From contig CAJQUW010003195.1 in assembly GCA_907163375.1 (NCBI GenBank), positions 62,001-126,000 of the forward strand: 64,000 nucleotides of DNA, in the 5' to 3' direction. Below the pieces are notes generated by a model. That model was not told where the DNA came from. It did no database searches and saw nothing but the letters and a program-made list of their open reading frames with translations. This DNA is from Prostheceraeus crozeri (lineage: Eukaryota > Platyhelminthes > Polycladida > Euryleptidae). Shown here piece after piece: positions 1 through 11,720 of the stretch (positions are counted from its first letter, which is position 1; each line of letters starts with the position of its first letter). Made by a program: the position numbers and the translations under genes.

Positions 1-3000
1 GGAACTAGGAGCCGTAAACTCCTTTATTAACGTCGTGCGGAATGGCGAACTATGAGCTGTGGACTCCTTTATTAACGTCGTGTGGTATGTGGAACTAGGA
101 GCCGTAAACTCCTTTATTAACGTCGTGCGGAATGTGGAACTATGAGCTGTAGACTCCCTCATTAACGTCGTGCGTAATGGCGAACTATGAGCTGTAGACT
201 CCCTCATTAACGTCGTGCGGAATGGAGAACTATGAGCTGTAGACTCCCTCATTAACGTCGTGCGGAATGTGGAACTATGAGCTGTGGACTCCCTCATTAA
301 CGTCGTGCGGAATGTGGAACTATGAGCTGTGGACTCCCTCATTAACGTCGTGCGGAATGCGGAACTATGAGCTGTGGACTCCCTCATTAACGTCGTGCGG
401 AATGTGGAACTATGAGCTGTGGACTCCCTCATTAACGTCGTGTGGAATGGCGAACTATGAGCTGTGGACTCCCTCATTAACGTCGTGCGGAATGTGGAAC
501 TATGAGCTGTGGACTCCCTCATTAACGTCGTGCGGAATGCGGAACTATGAGCTGTAGACTCCCTCATTAACGTCGTGTGGAATGGCGAACTATGAGCTGT
601 AAACTCCCTCATTAACGTCGTGCGGAATGTGGAACTATGAGCTGTAGACTCCCTCATTAACGTCGTGCGGAATGTGGAACTATGAGCTGTAGACTCCCTC
701 ATTAACGTCGTGTGGAATGGCGAACTATGAGCTGTAGACTCCCTCATTAACGTCGTGCGGAATGTGGAACTATGAGCTGTAGACTCCCTCATTAACGTCG
801 TGTGGAATGGCGAACTATGAGCTGTAGACTCCCTCATTAACGTCGTGTGGAATGTGGAACTATGAGCTGTAGACTCCCTCATTAACGTCGTGTGGAATGT
901 GGAACTATGAGCTGTAAACTCCCTCATTAACGTCGTGCGGAATGGCGAACTATGAGCTGTAGACTCCCTCATTAACGTCGTGCGGAATGGCGAACTATGA
1001 GCTGTAGACTCCCTCATTAACGTCGTGCGGAATGGCGAACTATGAGCTGTAGACTCCCTCATTAACGTCGTGCGGAATGGCGAACTATGAGCTGTAGACT
1101 CCCTCATTAACGTCGTGCGGAATGTGGAACTATGAGCTGTAGACTCCCTCATTAACGTCGTGCGGAATGTGGAACTATGAGCTGTAGACTCCCTCATTAA
1201 CGTCGTGCGGAATGGAGAACTATGAGCTGTAGACTCCCTCATTAACGTCGTGCGGAATGTGGAACTATGAGCTGTAGACTCCCTCATTAACGTCGTGCGG
1301 AATGTCGAACTATGAGCTGTAGACTCCCTCATTAACGTCGTGCGGAATGGCGAACTATGAGCTGTAGACTCCCTCATTAACGTCGTGCGGAATGGCGAAC
1401 TATGAGCTGTAGACTCCCTCATTAACGTCGTGCGGAATGTGGAACTATGAGCTGTAGACTCCCTCATTAACGTCGTGTGGAATGTGGAACTATTAGCTGT
1501 AGACTCCCTCATTAACGTCGTGCGGAATGGCGAACTATGAGCTGTAGACTCCCTCATTAACGTCGTGCGGAATGGCGAACTATGAGCTGTAGACTCCCTC
1601 ATTAACCTCGTGCGGAATGCGGAACTATGAGCTGTAGACTCCCTCATTAACGTCGTGCGGAATGGCGAACTATGAGCTGTAGACTCCCTCATTAACGTCG
1701 TGTGGAACGCGGAACTAGGAGCCGTAAACTCCTTTATTAACGTCGTGCGGAATGGCGAACTATGAGCTGTGGACTCCCTCATTAACGTCGTGCGGAATGG
1801 CGAACTATGAGCTGTAAACTCCCTCATTAACGTCGTGCGGAATGTGGAACTATGAGCTGTACACTCCTTTATTAACGTCGTGCGGAATGGCGAACTATGA
1901 GCTGTGGACTCCCTCATTAACGTCGTGCGGAATGTGGAACTATGAGCTGTAGACTCCCTCATTAACGTCGTGCGGAATGTGGAACTATGAGCTGTACACT
2001 CCCTCATTAACGTCGTGCGGAATGTGGAACTATGAGCTGTAGACTCCCTCATTAACGTCGTGCAGAATGGCGAACTATGAGCTGTAAACTCCCTCATTAA
2101 CGTCGTGTGGTATGTGGAACTAGGAGCCGTAAACTCCCTCATTAACGTCGTGCGGAATGTGGAACTATGAGCTGTAGACTCCCTCATTAACGTCGTGCAG
2201 AATGGCGAACTATGAGCTGTAAACTCCCTCATTAACGTCGTGTGGAACGCGGAACTAGGAGCCGTAAACTCCTTTATTAACGTCGTGCGGAATGGCGAAC
2301 TATGAGCTGTGGACTCCCTCATTAACGTCGTGCGGAATGGCGAACTATGAGCTGTAAACTCCCTCATTAACGTCGTGCGGAATGTGGAACTATGAGCTGT
2401 ACACTCCTTTATTAACGTCGTGCGGAATGGCGAACTATGAGCTGTGGACTCCCTCATTAACGTCGTGCGGAATGTGGAACTATGAGCTGTAGACTCCCTC
2501 ATTAACGTCGTGCGGAATGTGGAACTATGAGCTGTACACTCCCTCATTAACGTCGTGCGGAATGTGGAACTATGAGCTGTAGACTCCCTCATTAACGTCG
2601 TGTGGTATGTGGAACTAGGAGCCGTAAATTCCCTCATTAACGTCGTGTGGTATGGGGAACTAGGAGCTGTGGACTCCCTCATTAACGTCGTGCGGAATGG
2701 CGAACTATGAGCTGTAAACTCCCTCATTAACGTCGTGTGGTATGTGGAACTAGGAGCCGTAAACTCCCTCATTAACGTCGTGCGGAATGTGGAACTATGA
2801 GCTGTAGACTCCCTCATTAACGTCGTGCAGAATGGCGAACTATGAGCTGTAAACTCCCTCATTAACGTCGTGCGGAATGTGGAACTATGAGCTGTAGACT
2901 CCCTCATTAACGTCGTGCAGAATGGCGAACTATGAGCTGTAAACTCCCTCATTAACGTCGTGTGGTATGTGGAACTAGGAGCCGTAAATTCCCTCATTAA

Positions 3001-3348
3001 CGTCGTGCGGAATGTGGAACTATGAGCTGTGGACTCCCTCATTAACGTCGTGCGGAATGTGGAACTATGAGCTGTAGACTCCCTCATTAACGTCGTGCAG
3101 AATGGCGAACTATGAGCTGTAGACTCCCTCATTAACGTCGTGTGGAATGTGGAACTATGAGCTGTAGACTCCCTCATTAACGTCGTGCGGAATGTGGAAC
3201 TATGAGCTGTAGACTCCCTCATTAACGTCGTGTGGTATGTGGAACTAGGAGCCGTAAATTCCCTCATTAACGTCGTGTGGAATGGCGAACTAGGAGCCGT
3301 AAATTCCCTCATTAACGTCGTGTGGTATGGGGAACTAGGAGCCGTAAT
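1..3348. repeat. 45-bp tandem array, 74 units
   Basis: The unit is 45 bp and begins (G/C)GAACTA(T/G)GAGC on the plus strand. The phase is identical in every 180-base block from 1 to 3331, so 74 consecutive units show no insertion or deletion. Variation is by shared substitutions: ctgTAG/TGG/TAA/TAC, cctcat versus ctttat, and tgCgg versus tgTgg. Runs of similar variants suggest block-wise amplification; for example, the segment beginning near 1700 recurs near 2240. The array continues beyond the left edge and decays into unique sequence after about 3348. Because 45 is divisible by three, reading frame is kept; only one of the six frames lacks stops (see the separate entry). Confidence 0.97.
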
Positions 3349-3354
3349 CTGGGA
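1..3354 (-). other. Open reading frame through the 45-bp array (partial, possibly coding)
   Basis: On the minus strand, in the frame whose codons occupy plus positions 1-3, 4-6 and so on, no stop occurs from the TAA at 3355-3357 down to base 1. That is at least 1118 codons. The first ATG is at 3312. Each unit encodes a 15-residue repeat, consensus MRESTAHSSTFRTTL, with seven Ser/Thr. Common variants are S-F, T-P, R-H and MR-IK. Ser/Thr-rich repeats of this kind occur in mucin-like secreted or cell-wall proteins, but no signal peptide, splice site or flanking domain is visible. A 45-bp unit often has one open frame by chance, and the variants are not mainly synonymous, so coding status is unproven. 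Confidence 0.3.
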
Positions 3355-4719
3355 TTAATGCTATTACACACTTGATTGCCGTGTGGCAGAATCTACTGAC
3401 GCAAAATGGTGCTAAACCTATAAACTTTATTTAGGCACCAGGCTTGTTCCGAATGATCCCAGGCTAATATAGAATATTTTCAAACACATTTCAAGTAGGT
3501 TTTTAATATGTAGATATATTATTCCCGACACGTCGTGTGCCAATGAGCTTTCCTCGGTCAATTCTTCTCTGTGACATTCTGCTAACCTGATTGTGATTAC
3601 TCTCATGCATATGCAGCGCATCAGCCATTCTGTTCCTCTTTCTGGCTCTTGGTCTTCCACCTTCCACGGATTCACGCAGCAATGCTTCAGTTCAAATGAC
3701 CTTATCTGAATGACAACGCTCTGACGTTCACCTTGTTGCATTTCATTATAGAGTGAACTTCACAGATATTCCGTTAATGTTACATTTCATTGTTTTGTCA
3801 TTGTTTCAAATTATTTGTCTTATATTTTTCGCTATTGATTGTTATACTCTTTCTCTATTTTGTTCCCCTCAATCCGCAAGTTTTGAATTTGTTACAATCG
3901 ATTATATTTTCATTTTTTCTAGAAACATGATGTAGCCGTCTGATGAATATATTGGTATTTTTATTTGAAATCACCTGCGCCTTAAAAATTCAACCAATTT
4001 CACGCCACTTTTCAAATTTTTTTCGTCAATAATATTAATTTTATGGTGTGTAAGCTCCACAGAAATTTGGGTAGATTTTTCCCGGAATTTTTCTTTTAAA
4101 TTTGACGCGTGCATTTGAGTAAAATTTACTTGCAGAAAGTCTGAAAACTTTCGTTCAAATTTGACCCTGATTTTTGGTAAATTTCCCTGGAAAACCTGGA
4201 AAATGAATTTTACCCAGGAAATCGTGGAAAACACCTGGAAAATTTCATTCAAATTTGCGCGGACAACCTGGACCGAGTTTTAAGATATTCTAAATTATTG
4301 TTAGGTAATGAAGTTACCCCGTTCTTTCTTGCTCAAGTCATGCATTGCATTCATGACTGATGATTTTAGGGGATAATTTCACGAAAATGTGAAGCAAATT
4401 CTATCATAAACTGCAAGTTAAAGAAAGTGACCTCAAAAACCATTGAAATGTCCTTGAATTTTTTCTCCAGGGTTCGGTAGAGACACAATTGCTAAGTGCA
4501 AAAAAGTGGTTTTAATGAAGCACTGCGCTTGAGTATCCGCCGCACAAGAATGTAGATGTGTTTTGAATATACTCTGCAGTGAAGATTTGTGGTATGCGTT
4601 CTTATACTTTTCTAACAGAATTGTGAGAAAACACGAAATATATACGGAATGGAAACTGTTGTTGTTGAATATCTCCATCGTGGCTATTTCCATGATTATC
4701 ATGATGAATGTTTTTGCAG
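3349..4719. other. Non-coding stretch before the first recognised exon
   Basis: AT-rich sequence with scattered short open frames on both strands and no recognisable domain. A locally repetitive patch of CCTGGAAAAT-like words lies at 4180-4270. It ends in the pyrimidine/TTTTTGCAG acceptor of the next exon. It is probably intron of the gene on the plus strand, although upstream exons of that gene were not identified here. Confidence 0.6.
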
Positions 4720-4887
4720 GAGGTGAAAACGTTGAAACGAAAACTTGTCGAAGTAGAAAGACGGGTTAGCGAATTGCGAGCGTCAAACAGCGATCAGAAA
4801 CGGCGTCTTGACAAAGCTTGTGAGGACACATTAGCTCGGAAAGAAGAAATGCAACGTGTGAAGAAAGGTCGAAGGATAGAAAATGAG
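4720..4887 (+). CDS. CCDC171: CCDC171-like coiled-coil protein, internal exon A
   Basis: The exon is bounded by TTTTTGCAG at 4711-4719 and GTGAGT at 4888. It has 56 codons in phase 0. The product is highly charged and helical (EVKTLKRKLVEVERRVSELR and onward), typical of a long coiled coil. The downstream exons share phase 0 and the same character. The gene is assigned to the CCDC171 family from the overall exon set, especially the VLAANRL segment in exon D, recalled from family knowledge rather than aligned. CCDC171 is a long, poorly characterised metazoan coiled-coil protein. The start of the gene lies upstream and was not found. Confidence 0.6.
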
Positions 4888-6036
4888 GTGAGTACCGCAT
4901 GAGTGAAGCTCCAACCTCACAACAAGTAGGGATGAAACCCGAACCGGAATAGTAGAGGTTACTAATCCTGACCTAGTGAGAGTTGCGAGTCTGTGAACCT
5001 AGCTTGTTAGAATGTCTTTGTTGTGCTTTGGGTGAAGCAAGGATGAGTGAAAAATGTAGAAAGGTGTCATATTTTCTGCTTGAATCTTTTGATAAAATTA
5101 TCTGATATGACAGGATAGCCGTTCACACAAAAATGCACGAATTTGTTGACAGATAAAGGAATATGCACGATTATAAACGAATTTTACGTATGATACAAGA
5201 AATTCAAGAGCATAATCTATACCACTTACTACACTTGGGCAAATTCAAAACAAATGTGGTCTGGTTTTCTGGGTAGACGTAATTGTTTTCATTTTTCAGG
5301 GCGGATATTTCAAAGTTGCTTTCAGTTATCATCTCAGTTAGCAACTTTGAAATAGTCGTCCTGAAATAAAAAAAGGAGGAAAATGTACCGTGTAACTTGA
5401 TGCAAATGAAATTCAAAAACAGCGGCATTCATCGAGAAAGCAATGAACGTATATATTCATAGTATATTATAGGGAGTAACAAACATGATGGATACATTTT
5501 ATGTTTTAGTATATCAGTTGAATTCTTTGCCTTCGCACAATGAAATTACTTTCCAATCTTTGAATTGGGTTTGAGTGCATTTTGCAGTGTTTACAGAAAA
5601 CTCATACGAGAATCGCTTTTGGGGTATCATGGATTTGGTATTCCGAAACGTGAGTGAGATTTGGGAATAAAACCAAAGGAAATTGCTTAACAAGTAAATT
5701 CAACCTTGCTGATTAATATATGTCCTGTGACAATAACAAAGTAACAAATAATGCATGCCATGAAAACCATCATTATATGTGAGCTGCTGTATACAGAAGG
5801 TAGAAAAAGAAGAGATAAAAGACAATGACTACATTTTTTGCTTTTAATAACCTTATATTCAGCAATTTTATATAAATGAATATTAATCAAAGACTCTTTC
5901 TAACGACTTGTGCATTAATATTATGGCTTTGGTTGGAACGTGGGGATGCATGAATATGCACGATTTTATCGAGAATTTTATGCGGTCACCCTGGTGTGAG
6001 TTGTATTCATTATAATTTCCGGATGTTACTTTTCAG
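4888..6036 (+). other. Intron A-B
   Basis: Non-coding AT-rich sequence between donor GTGAGT (4888) and acceptor TTACTTTTCAG ending at 6036. Around 5290-5360 there is a short imperfect palindrome (TTTCAAAGTTGC and GCAACTTTGAAA). No mobile-element protein is visible. Confidence 0.55.
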
Positions 6037-6372
6037 GTGAATTTTAATAATGCAAATGAATTTTGTGACCGACTGCCACTTTGCATCGCCTCAGACCTCA
6101 ATCTGACGCAATCTGAACTTGAATTAGAGGAGGGTGACGAGTTGGATGAAATTCTTCTCGTACCCATTAGTGTTCGCTCTTCTAATCAGACAATTGTTCA
6201 GCGGCCAGGGGCTAAACCTGGTCTCTCGTGTTATGATGAAGATTCTGCTGGTGACCATCAAATGGACGGAGAGTTGAAAGAGTCAATGAAAAATATGAAA
6301 GTTGAGGATGACGCAATCATTGTTATGGTATTAGACGAACCAGTTGAAGAAAATGAGAGGAAAACACCAGAG
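6037..6372 (+). CDS. CCDC171: CCDC171-like protein, probable exon B (3' end uncertain)
   Basis: An acceptor TTACTTTTCAG ends at 6036. The phase-0 frame then reads an acidic segment (VNFNNANEFCDRLPL, then ELELEEGDELDEILL) that is much less repetitive than the introns. The frame stays open to 6555, but the codons after about 6372 become hydrophobic and intron-like. Candidate donors are GTATTA at 6328 and GTTCGA at 6373, both weak, so the 3' boundary is a guess. Membership of the same gene rests on strand, position and phase only. Confidence 0.45.
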
Positions 6373-9109
6373 GTTCGAATGAGGCAACTTTGTTACATCG
6401 TTACGTTGGTCATTGAAAGACTTGTGTTCATTTTTTGTATTAATCCTCGTTTCATTCTGCCAAGGCTATTGAGAGAATCACATAGATATTTGTCAAATTT
6501 TCATGACATAGCTATCTTAGTAGTTCATATAAATGTCATCAGATTGAAGATATAGTGCCTTCAAATGACAGCCTAAATCGTCGGCGCGTAGCGATAGCCT
6601 GATCATTTTGAAAGGTAATACATGCATTGTAATATGATGTGTGTATTGTATACTCTCCGTAAATCATGCAATCCGGACCGTAGTGATGCTATCATAGAAT
6701 CATATTACAATGCCACGGTGAGCATGCTTGAATGCGGACAGCCTCGTATTTACATAGTCAATAATGTGCTCTCAAACATGCTCGCAGTTACCGAACCTAA
6801 AATCTATGACATCAAATATCCAAGATTTTGATCTGTAAAAGACTCAAATCTATGATAATTTTCTACATAGCAGCTCAGAACTTTAAAATATGTCAAGCTT
6901 GAGATATCTAAGAGTCCAAATTGTGAACCATACGAATCATCTCAATGCCATTTTCGCTGGGAATTCAAAGATGGACCGTGGAGTGCTCCTACCTCAATGG
7001 TACTACATAGCAAATTAGACGGCCTTAATTATGCAGTCAAGTCCGTCTAATTTGTTATTGGAGATACATAAACGACTCCCATAGAAAAATGACAGTTGAA
7101 ATATTGGCTGACAGACCTGCTTACTCAGTAGCAATGGCATAGAAATTAACAATACCATAGAAAGTCCTAGAATGGAGATTGCATGAAAATTATGGCACAC
7201 GCTCATGGGGGAACTTAGTTGGGGCAAAATGCAACTTGTGCGATCTGGCTTCCATGTTTTTTGATTGGCTTTTATATTTATCAGGCCAATTCTTGATCTG
7301 GATTGTTGGCCCTTGTCCAAAGATCATGTATTCAAAAGCAATAGTGAATTTACAAAATGCTGCGCCGACAGGATGACAAAGAAGGAAATCCTTTTAAACG
7401 TTCTGTACGTTCATCATTTTGAAATATCGCTCCGATAATCTATCAAAAGTATAATCAGACACATATGCAACTTGTAATGTCGATTTACAGAACATGCATA
7501 ACTCCAGCTTGAAATCAGAGGCCATGAAATCTTACAGTATTCATTTTACTTTAAAGGGTTCCCTTGTTCACTAAATTTGAATAATTTTCAAAATCTCTAC
7601 ATGCATTCGAATATCAGTCTCCAAAATATCACATGTGTCATTCAATGATTAATTGAAAAGCTCCAGCGACATTTCATTTATTTGAGAAATGATTGTCGGT
7701 AAAGAAACTTTCAATGTGTTTATTCCAAAAAGGCGACAGGTTTCTTAGCCGCTTGAAGAAGAAATTATCCAATAATTAGACTTTCAAATCGGTGAATTCT
7801 TCAGATGCTCTTACAAAGCAGCACACCGACCACTTTCAATTATGACATTATGAACCAATTTTTAATTCACATTCAAATATTGAAAAATTGGGAAATAGTT
7901 GTCAGTGACTGCTACAAATAGACACAGTATATTAATCCATGGAATACTAGGCTATTTCACATGAAACAATGCCGCCATCTCACTTGTAATTCTCTTCATG
8001 AAAATCCTGTAATTAGGTGTCAACAACTTCCACAACCAACTTGGCAAATAATTTCACTATGAATCAATGTTTTAGATCGAATCTGATCTACAAACCATAG
8101 ATTTTTCCATGTGCCATCATTGTACATAGGCAAGATATCAAACTTCCATTCTAGTGTACTATTATCCACTTCTATGAGTAATGGTGATTACTAATCAAAC
8201 CACTATAAGGAAGTGTCACTAATGGAGTTACTGGAGACAAGCATTTAGCACATCAAGTGAAACACTTCTGATATTTTGACATTGTATTTTCAAAAGCAAT
8301 ATTTACTATTACAGCTCCACCAATGGCTGTTCATGAGTCTTGGTTCAGGTGTGACACATGAAGGTCTACATGAGTTTTTATTGCAATGGCATACATACCT
8401 CGACAAAATCATCAAAACGGATTATTTACCTAAACCAAATTTATTTGTAACTTCTCAATTTGGGTGTAGGTTAGTTTTTAGTCCCGATGTTTTTATCCAC
8501 TTGTTATTCGAAAATAGGAGAAAAAGGTCTAAATCTATGCACAAAGGCAGGCGCTTTGTGACTCTGTGACAACATCAGTTCCTGTAATCAGAAGTGACGG
8601 TAGTACTAAAACAACAGACAACAGTTAACAGTAAGAATGAAACGATAAATTCAATTGCCATGCGGAAGATGTGCGGCTGGTAATATTCGTACTAAGGTTC
8701 GACCGTGCTTGATTTTGTAGCAGCACCCGTGCCCGGGTTTTTGCTTGAATTTCTAACCGGACCATGCCCGTGATCGAATGCTTGTTTTGACACTAGACAT
8801 TTGGACTGTATCCACTTCCTGTTATCCTGTTGACGATTTAAGGGAAGAGCTCATAATCATAAACCCGGTACAGGGTTGTTCGTCATCAGTTTTTTACTAA
8901 TGCTCTAATCAGATCGTAGATTACCGAAATTTCGTTTGCGCTCCTTATTCTAGCCTCGAATACAAATTTCTTAAATTTAAGTTGACCTAATTCAATAAAA
9001 TAAAATTGTAACTGAATACAATCTATGATGTATTGAATAATAAATTTAGTTAACACATACGTTTGTCAAGTACGGCAACCAAGCACGGTTAAATTGGTTT
9101 CGAATGTCG

Positions 9110-9216
9110 TCCCCATGCCTGGAAAAGGCCGGGTAGTGACCGTGCCCGGGTGCCCTGTCGATCCTTAAATTCGAACTCACGACCCCAGGAGCTGTGCTAT
9201 ACTCACTTAGACGGAA
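9110..9216 (-). repeat. tRNA-like SINE fragment
   Basis: Read on the minus strand from about 9216, the sequence has a polymerase III type layout: an A-box-like AGTATAGC stretch, then a B-box-like GTGAGTTCGAATTT. A CCCGGGCACGG body follows, and a second CCCGGG-bearing piece lies near 8730. It does not fold into a full tRNA by eye, so a decayed tRNA-derived SINE is the best description. Confidence 0.35.
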
Positions 9217-9240
9217 TGATAATGTTGTGCTCAGGAATTC

Positions 9241-9478
9241 CATGTCATCATCATCATTATCAAGCCAGTTTGAATCCGGTTTTGTCCCCGACGAGCGAGG
9301 GTAGCCGGATGTACCTCATTGCACCGAAACCCTTCTCACACCTTTCCATTTGTTCTGGGTATCTTCCTTTTTTAAACCCGATCTTCACCTCTTCTTCAAC
9401 TTGTTTTCGCCACATTCGCCTTGCCCCCCCCCTCCCCATGTATTCAATAAATACCTGCCTTAGGTAATTCACTTAATA
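9241..9478 (-). mobile_element. RTE-type LINE, 3' end only
   Basis: The minus-strand frame reads ...RRMWRKQVEEEV..., then GAMRYIRLPSLVGDKTGFKL. This resembles the C-terminal tail of RTE-clade non-LTR retrotransposon polyproteins. It is followed directly by a TGATAATGATGATGATGA tail (plus strand 9245-9262), the short-tandem 3' tail typical of RTE elements. The copy is 5'-truncated to about 240 bp, as expected for target-primed reverse transcription, and sits in the intron opposite to the host gene. Confidence 0.6.
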
Positions 9479-9591
9479 GGTTAACTGTGTATCTGTTTGT
9501 TCTTTGCACTTGTCTCGGGTTGATTTCTTTCTGGTATCAGATTTTCTTTACCGTTCCTCCCAGCCCTCTCACTTGCATGTTCTCTTGACAG

Positions 9592-9957
9592 GAACGCATC
9601 AATTTCCTCGCTGATATCAGTCGAAAACTCTCAGCTCACGAATCAGTCAATAAAGTGAGTCGTGCAGTTGGAGATCCCGAAGCAGCGGCTGCTCGGGACT
9701 TGACGTGGTCTTCTCTAAAAACCAACGTGACTGAACAGCTGGCCAACCTTCTTGCGTCGGTTGACAATCAGAAGGACAAGATTCAGCATTTAGAAGAAGC
9801 GATGCGCGACAAGGAGCGGTTTATTAATGATCTACGGCAATCTCACGAGGCTCAACTCTTCAAATACGAGAATTTGAATCAAACTTTCAGTCGTCAGAAG
9901 AAAGAGATGGAAGAACACTACAACAAACTTCTGCAAGACATGCAAGCCAAGAGTAAG
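9592..9957 (+). CDS. CCDC171: CCDC171-like protein, exon C
   Basis: Acceptor TTCTCTTGACAG ends at 9591 and donor GTAAGAAC begins at 9958. The exon has 122 codons in phase 0. The product is ERINFLADISRKLSAHES..., then a heptad-rich stretch including LEEAMRDKERFINDLRQ and KKEMEEHYNKLLQ, strongly predicted coiled coil. This matches what I recall of the central coiled-coil part of CCDC171, where a similar helix-plus-KKELE pattern precedes the conserved globular block found in the next exon. It is separated from exon D by an intron of only 427 bp. Confidence 0.7.
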
Positions 9958-10384
9958 GTAAGAACAATTTCTTCCGAGTTGAAATTCAAACGTACCATAT
10001 ATTCTACACTTTCTCTAGTCATTCTTCGTGGATGCCATAACGATGAACAATTCCAATTCATGTTTGACTCCTGGTTATTCTCTTCCGACTGCTCCGACGG
10101 CAAATTCTCCAGCACAGCCATCAGTCGGCTCTGACTGGTCGTCAATACGACAAACCAGTCGTGGAACCTCAAAATGTTGTTGTACTGGTACGAATTGTTG
10201 ATACGTTTTCGTGTTCTTTCGTTTCTGAAAACATGTTTTATGTTGCCTATATGAGTACTGATGTGACATTTAAAAGTAGTATGACTGAAAGCACAAACAA
10301 GTTTTTGGGTTGAGAATTTTCTTGACAATTTCAATATGGACAATAACTTTTGGTGGCACTTTCATTATTCATCTCTTCTTCCAG

Positions 10385-11422
10385 CAAAGCCAAGTACTGG
10401 TGGATCAAGCTTGGGAACGGATACACGCCAGTGGGAATCTTCAGGTCGACCTTGAATCCGAATGTGCCACTCTACGTTCGGCTGCTGCGCGAGTTCAAGT
10501 CAGGAATTCGTGTCTGCTGGCAGCCCTCGCTCTGCTCCTATCCCTCCATGTGCCCACCGCTCGCCGAGCCAATCAGCTGGCGTCGGAACGCAATCTCATG
10601 TGTCGCCTAGTGGAACACAGCTTCGTCTCCCGACGGCGTCTCCGTGATCTTGCTGCCATTCTCAACCGACAACCACACGGGGAAGGAGGTGCGGAAACTG
10701 CAGGAGAAGATGCTGACGTTGCCTTGCATCGATCATTGGCTGGTAAAGGACCAATGGGAATCGCGCGTTTTCGAGTTGCTGTTGTGGCCGTTCTAGCAGC
10801 CAATCGGCTTCGAGTATTCGCCAGTGAATGCGGTCGATTCCATCAAAGTATTCTTCTGCCGAAGAAGAATGGAGATATAACGGCATGGCTACAATCTTCA
10901 GACCTACAGACAGTCGTGGATGAAAGCATGGGTTGTCTGGAGAAACAAATGAGTAAGGAGGATTCATCCTCTGCTATCTCCGCTACTGCTCTGCGCAGCC
11001 TGACGATTTTCCTGGATAAGATGGAGAACGAATTCTTCCCTGCGGAACTCCAACCGCTGCAATATCGATCATCAAGTCTCCTTGCAAGGCAGTTGGCCAG
11101 CACTGACTCTTTAGCGGCTCGTCTGGCCAGTATACCTGTCCCAGGCGGATCCTTGTCAGAGACAGTGTCTGAAGTGGAGCTGGGCGTCCTCAAACTCTCA
11201 AAACGTCTCATGACAGCCGACACGCTGGCGGGCAGATTGAGGGAGGAATCTGAGGCATTGGAAGAGAGACTGGAAGAGTCAGAGAGACGGCTGGGATCCG
11301 TCAGGGGACTGAGGAAAGCTCTGGATGAGAGCGTACCGTCCGAGACTTACAGACGTGTAGAAGAAGAGCTGGAGAAAAGCAGAGCTCGAGAATGTGAAGC
11401 TCAAGAACTGTTGAGGAGTCAG
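10385..11422 (+). CDS. CCDC171: CCDC171-like protein, large exon D
   Basis: Acceptor CTTCTTCCAG ends at 10384 and donor GTAAGA begins at 11423. The exon has 346 codons in phase 0 and is GC-richer than its flanks. The first third contains a hydrophobic helix, CLLAALALLLSLHVPTARRA, followed by FRVAVVAVLAANRLR. That AANRL block is the segment I associate with CCDC171 and is the best single clue to family. The middle is serine/leucine rich. The last 80 residues are pure coiled coil, running from the LREESEALEERLEESERR stretch to the end. No enzymatic motif is visible, so a scaffold role is likely; this is inference. Confidence 0.7.
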
Positions 11423-11720
11423 GTAAGAATTTCCCAGAGAATTTCATAATTGAGATCATGGTAGAACTTGACGTTTTCTGAGACGGTCACTGTAATAGCA
11501 TGTATAATCATGTTTTCAATGATTGATAAACATTAACAGCTCATTTGCTACAAAACATTAATAATAATAAAATCATTTCACTTTGAATGTAAACATGCTC
11601 AAATCCGTCGTCTTCGCTTCATAAGAACCAAGAAATAAATAAGCGTGACAATTGTAAATACTGCAAATAATCCATAAGTTGGAGCGATTTTGAAAATGAA
11701 CTTTAAAATCAAAGCTTCAG

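Larger units (their letters stand above)
6373..9591 (+). other. Intron B-C, with repeat fragments
   Basis: About 3.2 kb without a supported gene. The first 2.3 kb is unique-looking AT-rich sequence. GC-richer fragments containing GTGCCCGGG occur at about 8700-8780 and again near 9145. They precede a tRNA-like SINE fragment and an RTE-type LINE tail, which are listed separately. The intron ends in TTCTCTTGACAG at 9591. A small exon could be hidden here. Confidence 0.5.

Noticed and set aside
267..557. Plus-strand 96-residue frame in the 45-bp array (MWNYELWTPSLTSCG repeats)
   Set aside because: It is open only where units carry TGG instead of the commoner TAG; most of the array is closed in this frame.
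3427..3741. Minus-strand 104-residue frame beside the 45-bp array as an upstream exon of the repeat frame
   Set aside because: No matching splice donor/acceptor and no recognisable domain.
10573..11223. Minus-strand frames of 76-126 residues opposite exon D
   Set aside because: Shadows of a GC-rich exon with clear splice sites on the plus strand.
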